Shown: positions 53,770 to 63,112 of the stretch, piece by piece | Numbering within the stretch: position 1 is the stretch's first letter | Layout: every line of letters starts with the position of its first letter | Assembly: GCA_016874055.1 (NCBI GenBank) | Contig: VGVG01000006.1 | Coordinates: forward strand, 1-64,000 | DNA from: Gammaproteobacteria bacterium | GTDB taxonomy: Bacteria; Pseudomonadota; Gammaproteobacteria; Steroidobacterales; Steroidobacteraceae | Reading direction: 5' to 3' | Length of the DNA: 64,000 bases | Made by a program: the position numbers and the translations under genes | The notes under the pieces: model-generated | Told to the model about the DNA's origin: nothing | The model's database searches: none | The model's input: the letters and a program-made list of their open reading frames with translations, nothing else

Positions 53770-55928
53770 AACGTATTCTCGCCGCCTTCGCCGAACCCTG
53801 AACCGAGATAGACCGGTCCGAGTATCGTATCGAGACCCAAAAACATACTACCGTGGGTCAACGTCGACCCGAAGCTGATGTCGCCACGCTTATTCCAAAC
53901 ATTGCCGGTCTCGAGTGAGATGCCCGCGTAAGCCGGCACATTCAAAAAACCCTCCCCGCCCCGACCGATCTGTCGGTAGTAAAGAAGCCGCGCAATGGCG
54001 TAGTGTCGACCGTTTAACGAATTGGGCGCAAGTCCCGACAGGTTGAGAAAACCCCCAAGCGGAAACAGCGACCTAATAGTTTCTGGCTCCGAATCGACGT
54101 TGGTCCCGAAAGACGTCCACAGCACTCCGGTGTGACGCCCACGCGAACGAGCTGCAAGCCAGTCGATTGACACGAGATCTGCGCGTCGATCGGAGCCTAA
54201 GTTGGGTGCCTCGGCGCGCCATTCGGCCGTCAGATATTGTCCGCGCCGCGGGAAATTGCGGTTGTCGAGGACATCATAGGAGAACTTACCAAAGAACTCA
54301 CGCAGGTCGAAGTCTTCAACCGCAAGCGCGGTGTCATCGCCGATCCGTATCCGTGCCTGTCCCGATACCCGCCGAATGCCCGCGCGTATCTCGCCCCAAT
54401 TTAAAAATTCTCGGCCGATGCCTAGACCATATTCTGTAGTTCGGAGACGGTATTCAGCGAGGCGAACGCCGTCTTCGATAAGCGGCACGTTACGAAGATC
54501 AAAGCTGGCTTTCGGCGCTACGAACCAGCGCGCAGCATCACCGAAAGGCATGTAGAGCTCAGTCAGAATCTTCGGTTCGGAACCAATCTGAAAATCCCAT
54601 ACCCACTCGGCCGCAAGAGGACCGATATCGGCAAGCGTGACGCGAGCCGCAGCGTTATAGCTCGAATTTCCGTTGAAATCGTCTTCTAAGTTTAGCCCGA
54701 AGCGTACGTAGTTCGGCCCCCACGAATTGCGGCGCGCTCTAAGTTCGAGCACGTCACCGCTCGCGCCGTCGCGCAGTCGATAGTCGACGCTCTCGAAGTT
54801 ACCTCGGCCGAACAAGGTAGTGAGCCCGGCATCGAGACTCTCTGCAGTAGATAGATCGACGAGCCCGGAGCGCAGTAAGCGTTCGTATCGCGCCGAGTCG
54901 GCAGCCACGTGCACTTCTGCAACCCTCGGCGCTCCACCGCGCATCGCTGCCCGCGCGGTGAGAAAACGAGAGTAGTCAGCTTCGGAAAGCCGTAGCGCTG
55001 ATAGGCGATCGCTCGCCGCTCGCGCCGCGGCCTCGCCCAGCTGCACCGCGCGTTCAACAATACCGAAGTCGAAACTCGACGCTTCGCCAAGCTCGGGGGT
55101 CAGCAGCACATCGGCCGGCTGCAGCGACTTTAGCTGTGCATCACTCCCGCGGCGGATGAGGATCGAGAGCATCTGATTGGAGATAGTCGCGACCGAATCG
55201 AGCGTCTCGCGCTTCCTTAAGGGGAAACCGACATCGACGACGATCAGTACGTCTGCGCCCATCTCACGCGCGAGCTCGACGGGCAAATTATTGGCGAGAC
55301 CACCGTCGACGAGCAGACGACCGTCGATTTCGACGGGCGAAAATACTCCGGGCGCGGCAACGCTCGCACACATTGCCGACACGAGATCGCCGCGAGTGAG
55401 TTTGATCGGCTCGCCGGTCTCAAGGTCGGTGGCGACGGCACGAAACGGCGTCGGCAACGCATTAAAGACTTCGGTGCGAGCCACGGGTTGCGTGACCCGA
55501 CGCAACGCTTGCGAAAGCCGCTGGCCCGACAGTAACCCCTTTGGAAGTCGGAAGATGCCGCTCTTGAGTCCGAGCGGGAAATCAATCAGAAAATTTTGAT
55601 CTTCGCTCTTACGACGGAAACTCAGGCGGTCACGAGGACCGGGTTCTTGAAACGCCTCACGCCACTCGGGAGAATCGACGAACGCGGCGATCTCAACTGC
55701 GCTCAGCCCGGTCGCGTAAAGTCCACCGACCACCGCACCCATGCTGGTGCCGGCTATGGCATCGATGGGGATGCGCTCGGCCTCCAGAGCTTTGAGCACG
55801 CCGACATGCGCCGCCCCCCGTGCTCCGCCGCCCGACAAAACGAGCCCCACACGCAGACGTTCGGCGGCCACTTCCATTGAGACGGCGCATAGCGCAAATG
55901 CAATCCACAAAATTGATACTCGTATCAC
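53742..55928 (-). CDS. Patatin-like phospholipase with POTRA and outer-membrane barrel (PlpD type)
   Basis: The 728-residue product has a signal peptide (MIRVSILWIAFALCAVSMEV). A patatin domain follows: LSGGGARGAAHVGVL at 31-45, GTSMG with Ser62, and DGG with Asp208 before LANNLPVE. A POTRA-like region lies around 310-390 (VAEVHVAADSARYERLLRSG onward) and a BamA/FhaC-like 16-strand barrel ends in NTFYLFLGRTF. This is the type Vd secretion architecture of PlpD, in which the barrel exports the lipase domain to the cell surface. The Ser-Asp dyad is intact. It is divergent from a TonB receptor gene, 30 bases apart. Confidence 0.92.
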   Translation of the reverse strand: MIRVSILWIAFALCAVSMEVAAERLRVGLVLSGGGARGAAHVGVLKALEAERIPIDAIAGTSMGAVVGGLYATGLSAVEIAAFVDSPEWREAFQEPGPRDRLSFRRKSEDQNFLIDFPLGLKSGIFRLPKGLLSGQRLSQALRRVTQPVARTEVFNALPTPFRAVATDLETGEPIKLTRGDLVSAMCASVAAPGVFSPVEIDGRLLVDGGLANNLPVELAREMGADVLIVVDVGFPLRKRETLDSVATISNQMLSILIRRGSDAQLKSLQPADVLLTPELGEASSFDFGIVERAVQLGEAAARAASDRLSALRLSEADYSRFLTARAAMRGGAPRVAEVHVAADSARYERLLRSGLVDLSTAESLDAGLTTLFGRGNFESVDYRLRDGASGDVLELRARRNSWGPNYVRFGLNLEDDFNGNSSYNAAARVTLADIGPLAAEWVWDFQIGSEPKILTELYMPFGDAARWFVAPKASFDLRNVPLIEDGVRLAEYRLRTTEYGLGIGREFLNWGEIRAGIRRVSGQARIRIGDDTALAVEDFDLREFFGKFSYDVLDNRNFPRRGQYLTAEWRAEAPNLGSDRRADLVSIDWLAARSRGRHTGVLWTSFGTNVDSEPETIRSLFPLGGFLNLSGLAPNSLNGRHYAIARLLYYRQIGRGGEGFLNVPAYAGISLETGNVWNKRGDISFGSTLTHGSMFLGLDTILGPVYLGSGFGEGGENTFYLFLGRTF

Positions 55929-55958
55929 GAAGCAAGGATAACAAGCGATAATGCACTT

Positions 55959-57980
55959 ATGCTCAATCTTGCTGTTTCAGCGCTGCTTCTCACGCCTGGG
56001 ATCCCGCTCGAAGAGGTGGTCGTCACCGCTCGGCGGCGCGAGGAGCGGCTGGTCGATGTCGCAGCCAGTGTCTCGCGCCTGACGCCGGGTGATCTTGGTC
56101 GAATTGACTACTCCCACCACGCCGAAGGTCTAAATAAGATCCCCGGCGTGATCCTGCAGCGCGGTAGCGGTCAGGAGAGCCTGCTCGCGATCCGTTCTCC
56201 GGTGTTAACCGGGGCCGGCGCCTGCGGTGCCTTCCTGTTTCTCGAGGACGGTTTCTCGCTCAGACCCACCGGCTTCTGCAACGTCAACGAACTCTTTGAG
56301 ACTAACACGGCACAGGCGGCCGCCATCGAGGTGATGCGCGGTCCCGGCAGCGTAGTGCACGGGGCAAATGCCGTGCACGGCGTGATCAACATCCTTACTC
56401 CCATCGCCATAGACCTCGAAGGCTTACGAGTCACGGCGCTTGCCGGCGTTGATGCGTTCAGATCGGTGGGTCTTGCCGTCGGTGACGGACGATCTGCGGC
56501 GCAGGGACTCTTTCGCCGTGACGGCGGATTCAGAGACGACTCCACGGTCAGCGAACTTAAACTCAACTTACTGCACGATCGCGAACTTGCGGGAGGTCAG
56601 CTACGCTGGCGGATAACCACGACGCGCCTCAATCAAGACACGGCTGGATTCATTCGCGGCCTCGACTCTTATCGCAATGTCACGCTTCGCCGCTCGAACC
56701 CGAACCCCGAGGCTTTTCGGGATGCCGACAGCCTGCGCATGTCGACCACCTGGAGCCGCAGTGAGTGTTCGAACTGCTACGATGAGGCCAGATTGATTCT
56801 GCGCCGCTCGTCGATGGCCTTCCTGCAGCATTTTCTGCTCGGTAAACCGCTCGAGAAAAACTCGCAGACCAGTGCGGCAGTCGGACTCGCGCGCAGTCGA
56901 ACCCTCGCTTCCACAAGCTGGTCGTGGCGCGCAGGCTTCGATGCTGAGTGGGCCGATACCTCGCTACTCGAGATCCAGGATGGGCCCACGATTGAGGGCA
57001 GCGCCGCCGCTCGGGCGATACGACCTGCAGGTCGACACTATGACTATACGGTCGATGTCGCCTCTGTGGGCGCGAACGCATCACTTGAGCATCGCAGCGA
57101 AGCTTGGCTCTGGCGGGGATCCGTACGCGCCGATTACATTGAGTACTCGTATGACAACCTCATGCGTAACGGAAACACCGCCGAAGACGGCGCTAGCTGT
57201 CCTGGCGGCTGTCTTTACAGTCGCCCTGCCGATCGCAACGACTCCTTCTCACGCATCACGGCGCGGACCGAGGTTGTTCGTCATCTTAGTCCGACACAAC
57301 ATTTCTACGCAGTGCTTGCCGAGGGCTTTCGACCGCCAGAAATTACTGAGCTTTATCGACTGCAGCGTAACCAATCGGTTGCGGATCTCGATGCAGAGCG
57401 CATGCGCAGCGCCGAACTCGGCTGGAGATTCGCTTTCGGCAATCTCGTTGTTTATCGCGCACAAAAGGGCAACGTAATTCTGCGCGATGCGAACGGCTTC
57501 AATGTCATCGGCGGCCGTACGAGCCATGAGGGTATCGAGTACGAGCTCTCTTGGCAGGCGCTCCCGTGGCTGAGCGCCGATGCAGGCGGAACATTCGCCC
57601 GTCACCGCTACGATTTTTCCAGAGCGATCGAAGGCGGCGAGACCATTACAGCGGGTCGCGATATCGATACGGCCCCGCGACATACGCATCGTGTTGCACT
57701 GACCGTCCAACCATATCCCCTCGCCAAGGTTACGCTCGACGCCCGCGAGGTCGGCGCTTACTTTGCCGATGCGGCCAACACCCGCCGACATCCAGCGCAG
57801 ACCGTGCTTGGCCTCCGTAGCCACTGGAAAGTCTCCGCACAGCTTTCCCTCAACTTGGAGGTGGAGAACCTCGCCGATCGGCTACTCGCAGACCGTGCTG
57901 ACTTTGCCCAAGGCGACTGGCGTTACTTTCCGGCCCGTCGACGCAGCGCCTATGTCGGTATCGATTGGCGATCGCGCTAA
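55959..57980 (+). CDS. TonB-dependent receptor
   Basis: The 673-residue product has a short hydrophobic N-terminus (MLNLAVSALLLTPG) and a TonB box PLEEVVVTARRREERLVDVA. The plug has LLAIRSPVLTGAGACGAFLF and VMRGPGSVVHGANAVHGVIN, and the barrel ends in RRRSAYVGIDWRSR. Two cysteines in the plug (GACGAF and GFCNVNE) and two pairs in the barrel (ECSNC, CPGGC) suggest disulphides, not usual for all receptors. The signal peptide is short and the true start could be slightly upstream. The substrate is unknown. Confidence 0.9.
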   Translation: MLNLAVSALLLTPGIPLEEVVVTARRREERLVDVAASVSRLTPGDLGRIDYSHHAEGLNKIPGVILQRGSGQESLLAIRSPVLTGAGACGAFLFLEDGFSLRPTGFCNVNELFETNTAQAAAIEVMRGPGSVVHGANAVHGVINILTPIAIDLEGLRVTALAGVDAFRSVGLAVGDGRSAAQGLFRRDGGFRDDSTVSELKLNLLHDRELAGGQLRWRITTTRLNQDTAGFIRGLDSYRNVTLRRSNPNPEAFRDADSLRMSTTWSRSECSNCYDEARLILRRSSMAFLQHFLLGKPLEKNSQTSAAVGLARSRTLASTSWSWRAGFDAEWADTSLLEIQDGPTIEGSAAARAIRPAGRHYDYTVDVASVGANASLEHRSEAWLWRGSVRADYIEYSYDNLMRNGNTAEDGASCPGGCLYSRPADRNDSFSRITARTEVVRHLSPTQHFYAVLAEGFRPPEITELYRLQRNQSVADLDAERMRSAELGWRFAFGNLVVYRAQKGNVILRDANGFNVIGGRTSHEGIEYELSWQALPWLSADAGGTFARHRYDFSRAIEGGETITAGRDIDTAPRHTHRVALTVQPYPLAKVTLDAREVGAYFADAANTRRHPAQTVLGLRSHWKVSAQLSLNLEVENLADRLLADRADFAQGDWRYFPARRRSAYVGIDWRSR

Positions 57981-59074
57981 AGACTGCGAGGAATTTGCTG
58001 CGTGATGCAGTGGATGTTTCCACCACCCAATAAAATCTCGCGCGTGGATACGCCCACCACTCGTCGAGTCTTGAAGACCTGCTGCAACTGTGCGAGCACC
58101 CTCCCATCGAGGCGCGGATCGAGTAGCGGTACGACCACGCCGCCGTTCGCGATATAAAAATTGATATAGCTCGCTGCGAGACGCTCGCCGCCTCGTCTCG
58201 GATTTGTCCCCGGGTGCGGAACGAGTCCTGCGGCTTCGCTATCCGTCCTTTTTAGCGGGCCCGGCATCGGAATACGATGGATCTTAAAGCGACGCCCACG
58301 CGCATCGCGTGCATCACTCAATCGCTCAAATGCATCGTGCGAGATTATCGACTGAGGATCGCTGGAATCTTCACACCAAAGAAGGGCGACCTCGCCCGGT
58401 GCAACGAAGCACGCAAGATTATCGATGTGGCCATCGGTTTCGTCGTTGAAGACACCACACCCGAGCCAAATAATTTTTGATGTTCCGGTGTATGCCTTCA
58501 GTAAGGTTTCGATTTGCCGACGTTCAAGGTTCGGGTTTCGATTGCGGTTAAGCAAGCATTCTTCGGTGACAAGCAATGTGCCCTCGCCGTCGGTATGAAT
58601 CGCCCCACCCTCGCAGACGAATGGTGCTCGATATCTCTCGAGGCCTTCTTCGGCAAGTACACGACGGGCCACGAGTTCATCCCGATCCCACGACACATAG
58701 AGACCGTCCTCGAGTCCACCCCAGGCGTTAAAGTGCCAATCGACGCCACGTACAGTACCGTCCGACCCCACGACGCAGGTAGGGCCGACGTCGCGCAGCC
58801 ACGCGTCATCGCTCTCAAGTCGGACCACGCGGATTCGCGGCTCCAAAGCCCGTCTCGCTTCAACGAACCGGCTCGGTGTGACGCCCACGGTGACAGGCTC
58901 GAATTGGGCGATGGCATGGGCTACCGCCGTGAACGCCCGCTGCGCCGGCAGAGCCTGTTCGCGCCAATTATCGGGACGCACCGGCCATAGCATCCAGCAA
59001 CCACGATGCGGCTCGAATTCCGCAGGCATCCGAAAACCATCAGCCAGCGGTGATGAGAATAAGGGATCGTTCAT
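57977..59074 (-). CDS. aguA: Agmatine deiminase / porphyromonas-type arginine deiminase family
   Basis: The 365-residue product belongs to the PAD_porph guanidino-modifying family. It has FRMPAEFEPHRGCWMLWPVR, DDAWLRDVGPTCVVGSDG, GVFNDETDGHIDNLACFVAP and the catalytic Cys356 in GGGNIHCITQQIP. The family includes agmatine deiminase (agmatine to N-carbamoylputrescine) in the AguAB putrescine route; the usual partner aguB is not in this window. The ATG at 59074 is used, with a GTG directly before it as an alternative. Its stop overlaps the TonB receptor stop by four bases. Confidence 0.92.
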   Translation of the reverse strand: MNDPLFSSPLADGFRMPAEFEPHRGCWMLWPVRPDNWREQALPAQRAFTAVAHAIAQFEPVTVGVTPSRFVEARRALEPRIRVVRLESDDAWLRDVGPTCVVGSDGTVRGVDWHFNAWGGLEDGLYVSWDRDELVARRVLAEEGLERYRAPFVCEGGAIHTDGEGTLLVTEECLLNRNRNPNLERRQIETLLKAYTGTSKIIWLGCGVFNDETDGHIDNLACFVAPGEVALLWCEDSSDPQSIISHDAFERLSDARDARGRRFKIHRIPMPGPLKRTDSEAAGLVPHPGTNPRRGGERLAASYINFYIANGGVVVPLLDPRLDGRVLAQLQQVFKTRRVVGVSTREILLGGGNIHCITQQIPRSL

Positions 59075-59195
59075 CACTTGGATTCTATCGGAGCCGCCGT
59101 AAGAACGAACCGGAGGCGGACCACATGATAGGATTTACGCGGTCCAGCGGGAGTTCTTAATGAACGCCGGGCGCTCTAAAAGGAGTTCACTCAGC

Positions 59196-60503
59196 ATGAC
59201 ATCGGCTACGAAGGTCACCCTCACACCACCTGCCGGTGGCGCTAAAATTACGATCAAGGACGGCAAGCTCGTTGTTCCCAATAATCCAATCGTTCCCTTT
59301 ATCGAAGGTGACGGCACCGGTCCCGATATTTGGCGCGCCAGCGTCCGCGTCATCGATGCCGCGATTAACAAGGCCTACGGTGGCCATCGTAAGATCTACT
59401 GGCTCGAAGTCTACGCAGGCGAAAAGTCAAACAAAATGTTTAATACGTGGCTGCCCGACGAAACCGTCGCAGCCTGTCGCGAATACCTCGTGTCTATCAA
59501 AGGTCCGCTTACCACGCCAGTCGGCGGCGGCATCCGCTCGCTCAATGTCGCCCTGCGTCAGCTGCTCGATCTGTATGTCTGCCTGCGCCCGGTGCGTTGG
59601 TTTAAGGGCGTACCCTCACCCGTCAAGGCACCCGAGAAAGTCGACATGGTGATTTTCCGCGAGAATACCGAGGACATTTACGCTGGCATCGAGTTCGAAC
59701 TCGGCGCTGAGGAGAACAAAAAATTCAAAGAGCTGTTAAGGGCTAACTTCCCAAAGGCCTATGCCAAGATCCGGTTCCCCGAAACCTCGGGCATCGGTAT
59801 CAAGCCCGTGTCGCTCGAAGGCACGGAGCGTCTTTTCCGCGCAGCGGTGGAATACGCCGTTGTTAATAAGCGCACGAGCATTACCATCGTCCACAAAGGT
59901 AACATCCAGAAGTTCACCGAAGGCGCTTTCCGAAACTGGTCATACGCCTTGGCGGAGCGCGAGTTCTCAGGCCAGACCTACGGGTGGGAACAGTGGGAGC
60001 GGACCAAAGCTGAAAAAGGCGAGAAGGCCGCCAACGCCGAAATGGATGCCGCGAAAAAGTCGGGCAAAATCATCATCAAGGATGCCATTGCCGACATCAC
60101 GCTGCAGCAGGTGCTAACGCGGCCCAACGAGTTCGACGTGCTCGCCACCTGCAATCTCAACGGTGACTACCTCTCCGACGCCCTCGCCGCTCAGGTCGGT
60201 GGCATCGGCATCGCCCCGGGCGCCAACATCAACTATGTCACGGGTCATGCCGTGTTCGAAGCCACCCACGGTACGGCGCCGAGGTACGCAAACCTCGACA
60301 AGGTCAATCCGGGCTCGGTGCTGCTCTCAGGCGAGATGATGCTTCGTTATATGGGCTGGACCGAGGCGGCTGACGCCGTCATCACTGCCATGGACCGTAC
60401 CATCGATCAGAAGACCGTGACCTACGACTTCGCACGACTCATGGAGGGAGCCAAGGAAGTCAAATGCAGCGAGTTCGCCGACGCGCTCATCAGCAACCTC
60501 TAA
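59196..60503 (+). CDS. icd: NADP-dependent isocitrate dehydrogenase
   Basis: Icd oxidises isocitrate to 2-oxoglutarate in the TCA cycle. The 435-residue product has [20 protein letters not shown], the phosphorylation-site segment [16 protein letters not shown] with Ser115, [13 protein letters not shown] and the C-terminal [20 protein letters not shown]. The ATG at 59196 is fixed by AAGGAGTT eight bases upstream; an in-frame ATG at 59160 exists but has no such site. The serine is the target of the kinase/phosphatase encoded by the next gene, so the branch to the glyoxylate shunt is controlled as in E. coli, though aceA and aceB are not here. Confidence 0.96.
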   Translation: MTSATKVTLTPPAGGAKITIKDGKLVVPNNPIVPFIEGDGTGPDIWRASVRVIDAAINKAYGGHRKIYWLEVYAGEKSNKMFNTWLPDETVAACREYLVSIKGPLTTPVGGGIRSLNVALRQLLDLYVCLRPVRWFKGVPSPVKAPEKVDMVIFRENTEDIYAGIEFELGAEENKKFKELLRANFPKAYAKIRFPETSGIGIKPVSLEGTERLFRAAVEYAVVNKRTSITIVHKGNIQKFTEGAFRNWSYALAEREFSGQTYGWEQWERTKAEKGEKAANAEMDAAKKSGKIIIKDAIADITLQQVLTRPNEFDVLATCNLNGDYLSDALAAQVGGIGIAPGANINYVTGHAVFEATHGTAPRYANLDKVNPGSVLLSGEMMLRYMGWTEAADAVITAMDRTIDQKTVTYDFARLMEGAKEVKCSEFADALISNL

Positions 60504-60513
60504 AGGTATCGCG

Positions 60514-62160
60514 GTGACCGCCGAGACCCTAATCGAACAAGGATCTCGGCGGATCGCCGTGGCATTCGCTGCGTACAACCGCGAATTCCGCGATATTACG
60601 CGGCGAGCGCCCAATCGCTTCGATGCACGCGATTGGCGCGGTAGCCAGCAAGATGCCGTGGAACGCATCGAACTCTACGACCGCTGGGTCAACCAGACTG
60701 TTACTAGCTCCCGTCAGGGACTGGATGACTCCGCACTCAACCGAAAACTCTGGTCGGCAATGCGCGATCGATTCCACTCGCGCACTGCTGGTCTCCCTGA
60801 CGCGGCCTTCGCCCGTACCTTCTTTAGTTCGGTCTCCCGTCGCGTTTTTGGCACTGTCGGTGTGGCGACCGATATCGAGTTCGTCGGCATCGATCTCGAC
60901 CCACTCGAGGGCGCTGGCGATAATGCGGAGATCGAGTCTTACCGAAATCGGGGTAGCCTTGAGCTCGTCGTCGAGGAACTTCTCGGTAATATCCACCTGC
61001 GCAGCCCTTGGATCGATTTCGAAAAAAGTGTTCGCAATGTCACGATCGAAATCCGGGATCAGGTCCGGGGGCGTCTCCCGAAAAACATTGATGTCGATGC
61101 TGCCTTACAGCATATCGAAATCTTAAAGCTGCTATTTTTTCAGAGCACCCGCGCCTACGTTGTAGGTCAGTTGGTTGTCGATGGGCTGCGACTGCCATTG
61201 CTGCTCGCCCTAGAAAATACCGATCGCGGGCTCTACATCGACGCAGTGATGCTTGAGGAGGACGAGCTCAGTATCGTCTTCGGTTTCACGCGCTCATACT
61301 TCCACGCCGATATTGAGCGTGTCGTGGAGACCGTGGTGTTCTTGCGGCAACTTTTACCTCGCAAATCACTCTCGGAGCTTTTTACCGTTCTCGGTCGTGT
61401 ACGACAGGGTAAAGCCGAGCGCTATCGCGAGCTTGTGCGGCATCTGCAGAACTCGGATGATCTTTTCGCACACGCGCCGGGCGAACGCGGGCTCGTCATG
61501 ATCTGCTTCACTCGGCCCTCGCTGGATGTCGTCTTCAAACTGATCCGCGATCACTTTTCGCCCGTGAAGACGGTACGTCGGCAAGACGTTATCGACAAAT
61601 ATAAGTTTGTATTCCGGCATGATCGCGCGGGTCGACTCGTCGACGCACAGGAGTTCAAGCGGGTGCGGCTGCCGAAAGCACGCTTCACGTCAGAACTCAT
61701 CGAAGAGTTACTATCAGAAGCCGCCGAGACCGTACACATCGATGGTGACGATCTCGTCTTCGATCATATGTACATTGAACGACGTATGGCGCCGCTCAAC
61801 CTCTACCTGCGCGAGGCGGCACCTGAGGCCGCAGATAAGGCCATTCGCGATCGGGTGCTTTCAAATATCTTTACCGGTGATCTGCCGTTCAAAAATTTTG
61901 GCGTTACCCGTCATGGCCGCGTAATCTTTTACGATTATGACGAGCTTTGTCAGGTCACGGACTGCCGCTTCCGCGAGATGCCGCGCCCCCATAACGAGGA
62001 AGACGAATTTCGGGGCGAAACCTGGTTTTACGTTGCCGACAAGGATGTATTCCCCGAGACGTTCCTCAATTTCCTGGCATTCAACGATGCACAGCAGGCG
62101 CTTTTCCGTCGCACTCACGGCGATCTGCTCGCGGCCGATTTCTGGCGCAGTATCCAGTAG
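60514..62160 (+). CDS. aceK: Isocitrate dehydrogenase kinase/phosphatase
   Basis: AceK phosphorylates and dephosphorylates Icd, diverting isocitrate to the glyoxylate shunt during growth on acetate or fatty acids. The 548-residue product is of usual length and has the ATP-site region APGERGLVMICFTRPSLDVV with FKLIRDHF. HMYIERRMAPLNLYLREA and the catalytic-loop-like NFGVTRHGRVIFYDYDELCQ follow. The start is GTG at 60514, ten bases after the icd stop. In E. coli aceK follows aceBA; here it directly follows its substrate gene icd, which suits a shared transcript. Confidence 0.95.
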   Translation: MTAETLIEQGSRRIAVAFAAYNREFRDITRRAPNRFDARDWRGSQQDAVERIELYDRWVNQTVTSSRQGLDDSALNRKLWSAMRDRFHSRTAGLPDAAFARTFFSSVSRRVFGTVGVATDIEFVGIDLDPLEGAGDNAEIESYRNRGSLELVVEELLGNIHLRSPWIDFEKSVRNVTIEIRDQVRGRLPKNIDVDAALQHIEILKLLFFQSTRAYVVGQLVVDGLRLPLLLALENTDRGLYIDAVMLEEDELSIVFGFTRSYFHADIERVVETVVFLRQLLPRKSLSELFTVLGRVRQGKAERYRELVRHLQNSDDLFAHAPGERGLVMICFTRPSLDVVFKLIRDHFSPVKTVRRQDVIDKYKFVFRHDRAGRLVDAQEFKRVRLPKARFTSELIEELLSEAAETVHIDGDDLVFDHMYIERRMAPLNLYLREAAPEAADKAIRDRVLSNIFTGDLPFKNFGVTRHGRVIFYDYDELCQVTDCRFREMPRPHNEEDEFRGETWFYVADKDVFPETFLNFLAFNDAQQALFRRTHGDLLAADFWRSIQ

Positions 62161-62287
62161 CGAGTCAAGGAAGGGGCCGTCCTCGAGGTTCTGCCCTATC
62201 GGCCGCGGCAGTTCGGACAGTCACTGAACGCACCGAGTTCGCGTTGATTCGGTAGCGGATCGCCGTGTAAGGCGATAGACTCGAGTC

Positions 62288-63112
62288 GTGTCGTCTCTCA
62301 ATAATATCCGCGTCCGTCCTCGAGACATCCATTTCTCGATGGAGTCTGCTCGGGGGCGCTACTGGCTCGGGGGCGATCCAGTTGGAACCGCCGTGCTCAA
62401 TGGTCTGTCGCTGGTATTTCCGGACGGCGAAAAACTGTTCATGGATGCGGTACGTCACTTTCGCGACAAAGTCTCCGGGCAATTAGCAGATGATGTCCGA
62501 CACTTTCTCGTGCAGGAAGCCATGCACTCGCGAGAGCATGACGCTCTTAACGCCACCATCGACCGCAGTAAGTATCCGGTCAACGAGATTCTCGGGCGCA
62601 TCCAGATTCGTATTGCCTTGACTCGTTCCAAAGGTCCGTATGCGATGCTACTGTCGACCATCGCGCTTGAGCATTTCACGGCCATGATGGCCGATATGCT
62701 CATACAGAATCGGGGCTTATTCGCAAGTGTCGATCCCGAGATCGCACGACTTTGGCGCTGGCACGCGCTCGAGGAAACCGAACATAAGGCAGTCGCCTTC
62801 GACGTTTTCCTTGAGGCGACGAAACACTGGTCGCCGCTCAAGCGCTATCTGCTGCGCTGTTGGTCGATGATGTACGTCACCTACAACTTCACTCGGAACG
62901 TCGCCAATCACGCGAGTTGCTTGCTGCAGGCGGATGGATACAGCGATGCGGAGGCGAAAAAGGCTGTCTTAAGGTTTCTTTGGCGCGATCCGGGAATCTT
63001 TCGTCGGGTTTGGCGCAGTTACTTCGCTTGGTACCGCCCGGGGTTCCACCCCTGGGATCTCGACAACCGCGTCGCACTCGCCGAGTGGCGCGCGGAGTTC
63101 GACGTTACCTGA
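62288..63112 (+). CDS. Metal-dependent hydrolase (PF10118-like)
   Basis: The 274-residue, mostly helical product has three His/Glu-rich segments: HFLVQEAMHSREHDALNATI, TIALEHFTAMMADML and RLWRWHALEETEHKAVAFDV. Their spacing resembles the ferritin-like di-metal site of the PF10118 family. Members are called metal-dependent hydrolases, but their substrates are unknown and an oxygenase-like role is conceivable. The start is GTG at 62288. Its last 94 bases overlap the 3' end of the convergent diheme cytochrome gene. Confidence 0.82.
   Translation: MSSLNNIRVRPRDIHFSMESARGRYWLGGDPVGTAVLNGLSLVFPDGEKLFMDAVRHFRDKVSGQLADDVRHFLVQEAMHSREHDALNATIDRSKYPVNEILGRIQIRIALTRSKGPYAMLLSTIALEHFTAMMADMLIQNRGLFASVDPEIARLWRWHALEETEHKAVAFDVFLEATKHWSPLKRYLLRCWSMMYVTYNFTRNVANHASCLLQADGYSDAEAKKAVLRFLWRDPGIFRRVWRSYFAWYRPGFHPWDLDNRVALAEWRAEFDVT

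Noticed and set aside
60529-60996. 155-codon minus-strand frame opposite aceK
   Set aside because: Shadow of aceK; no recognisable protein.
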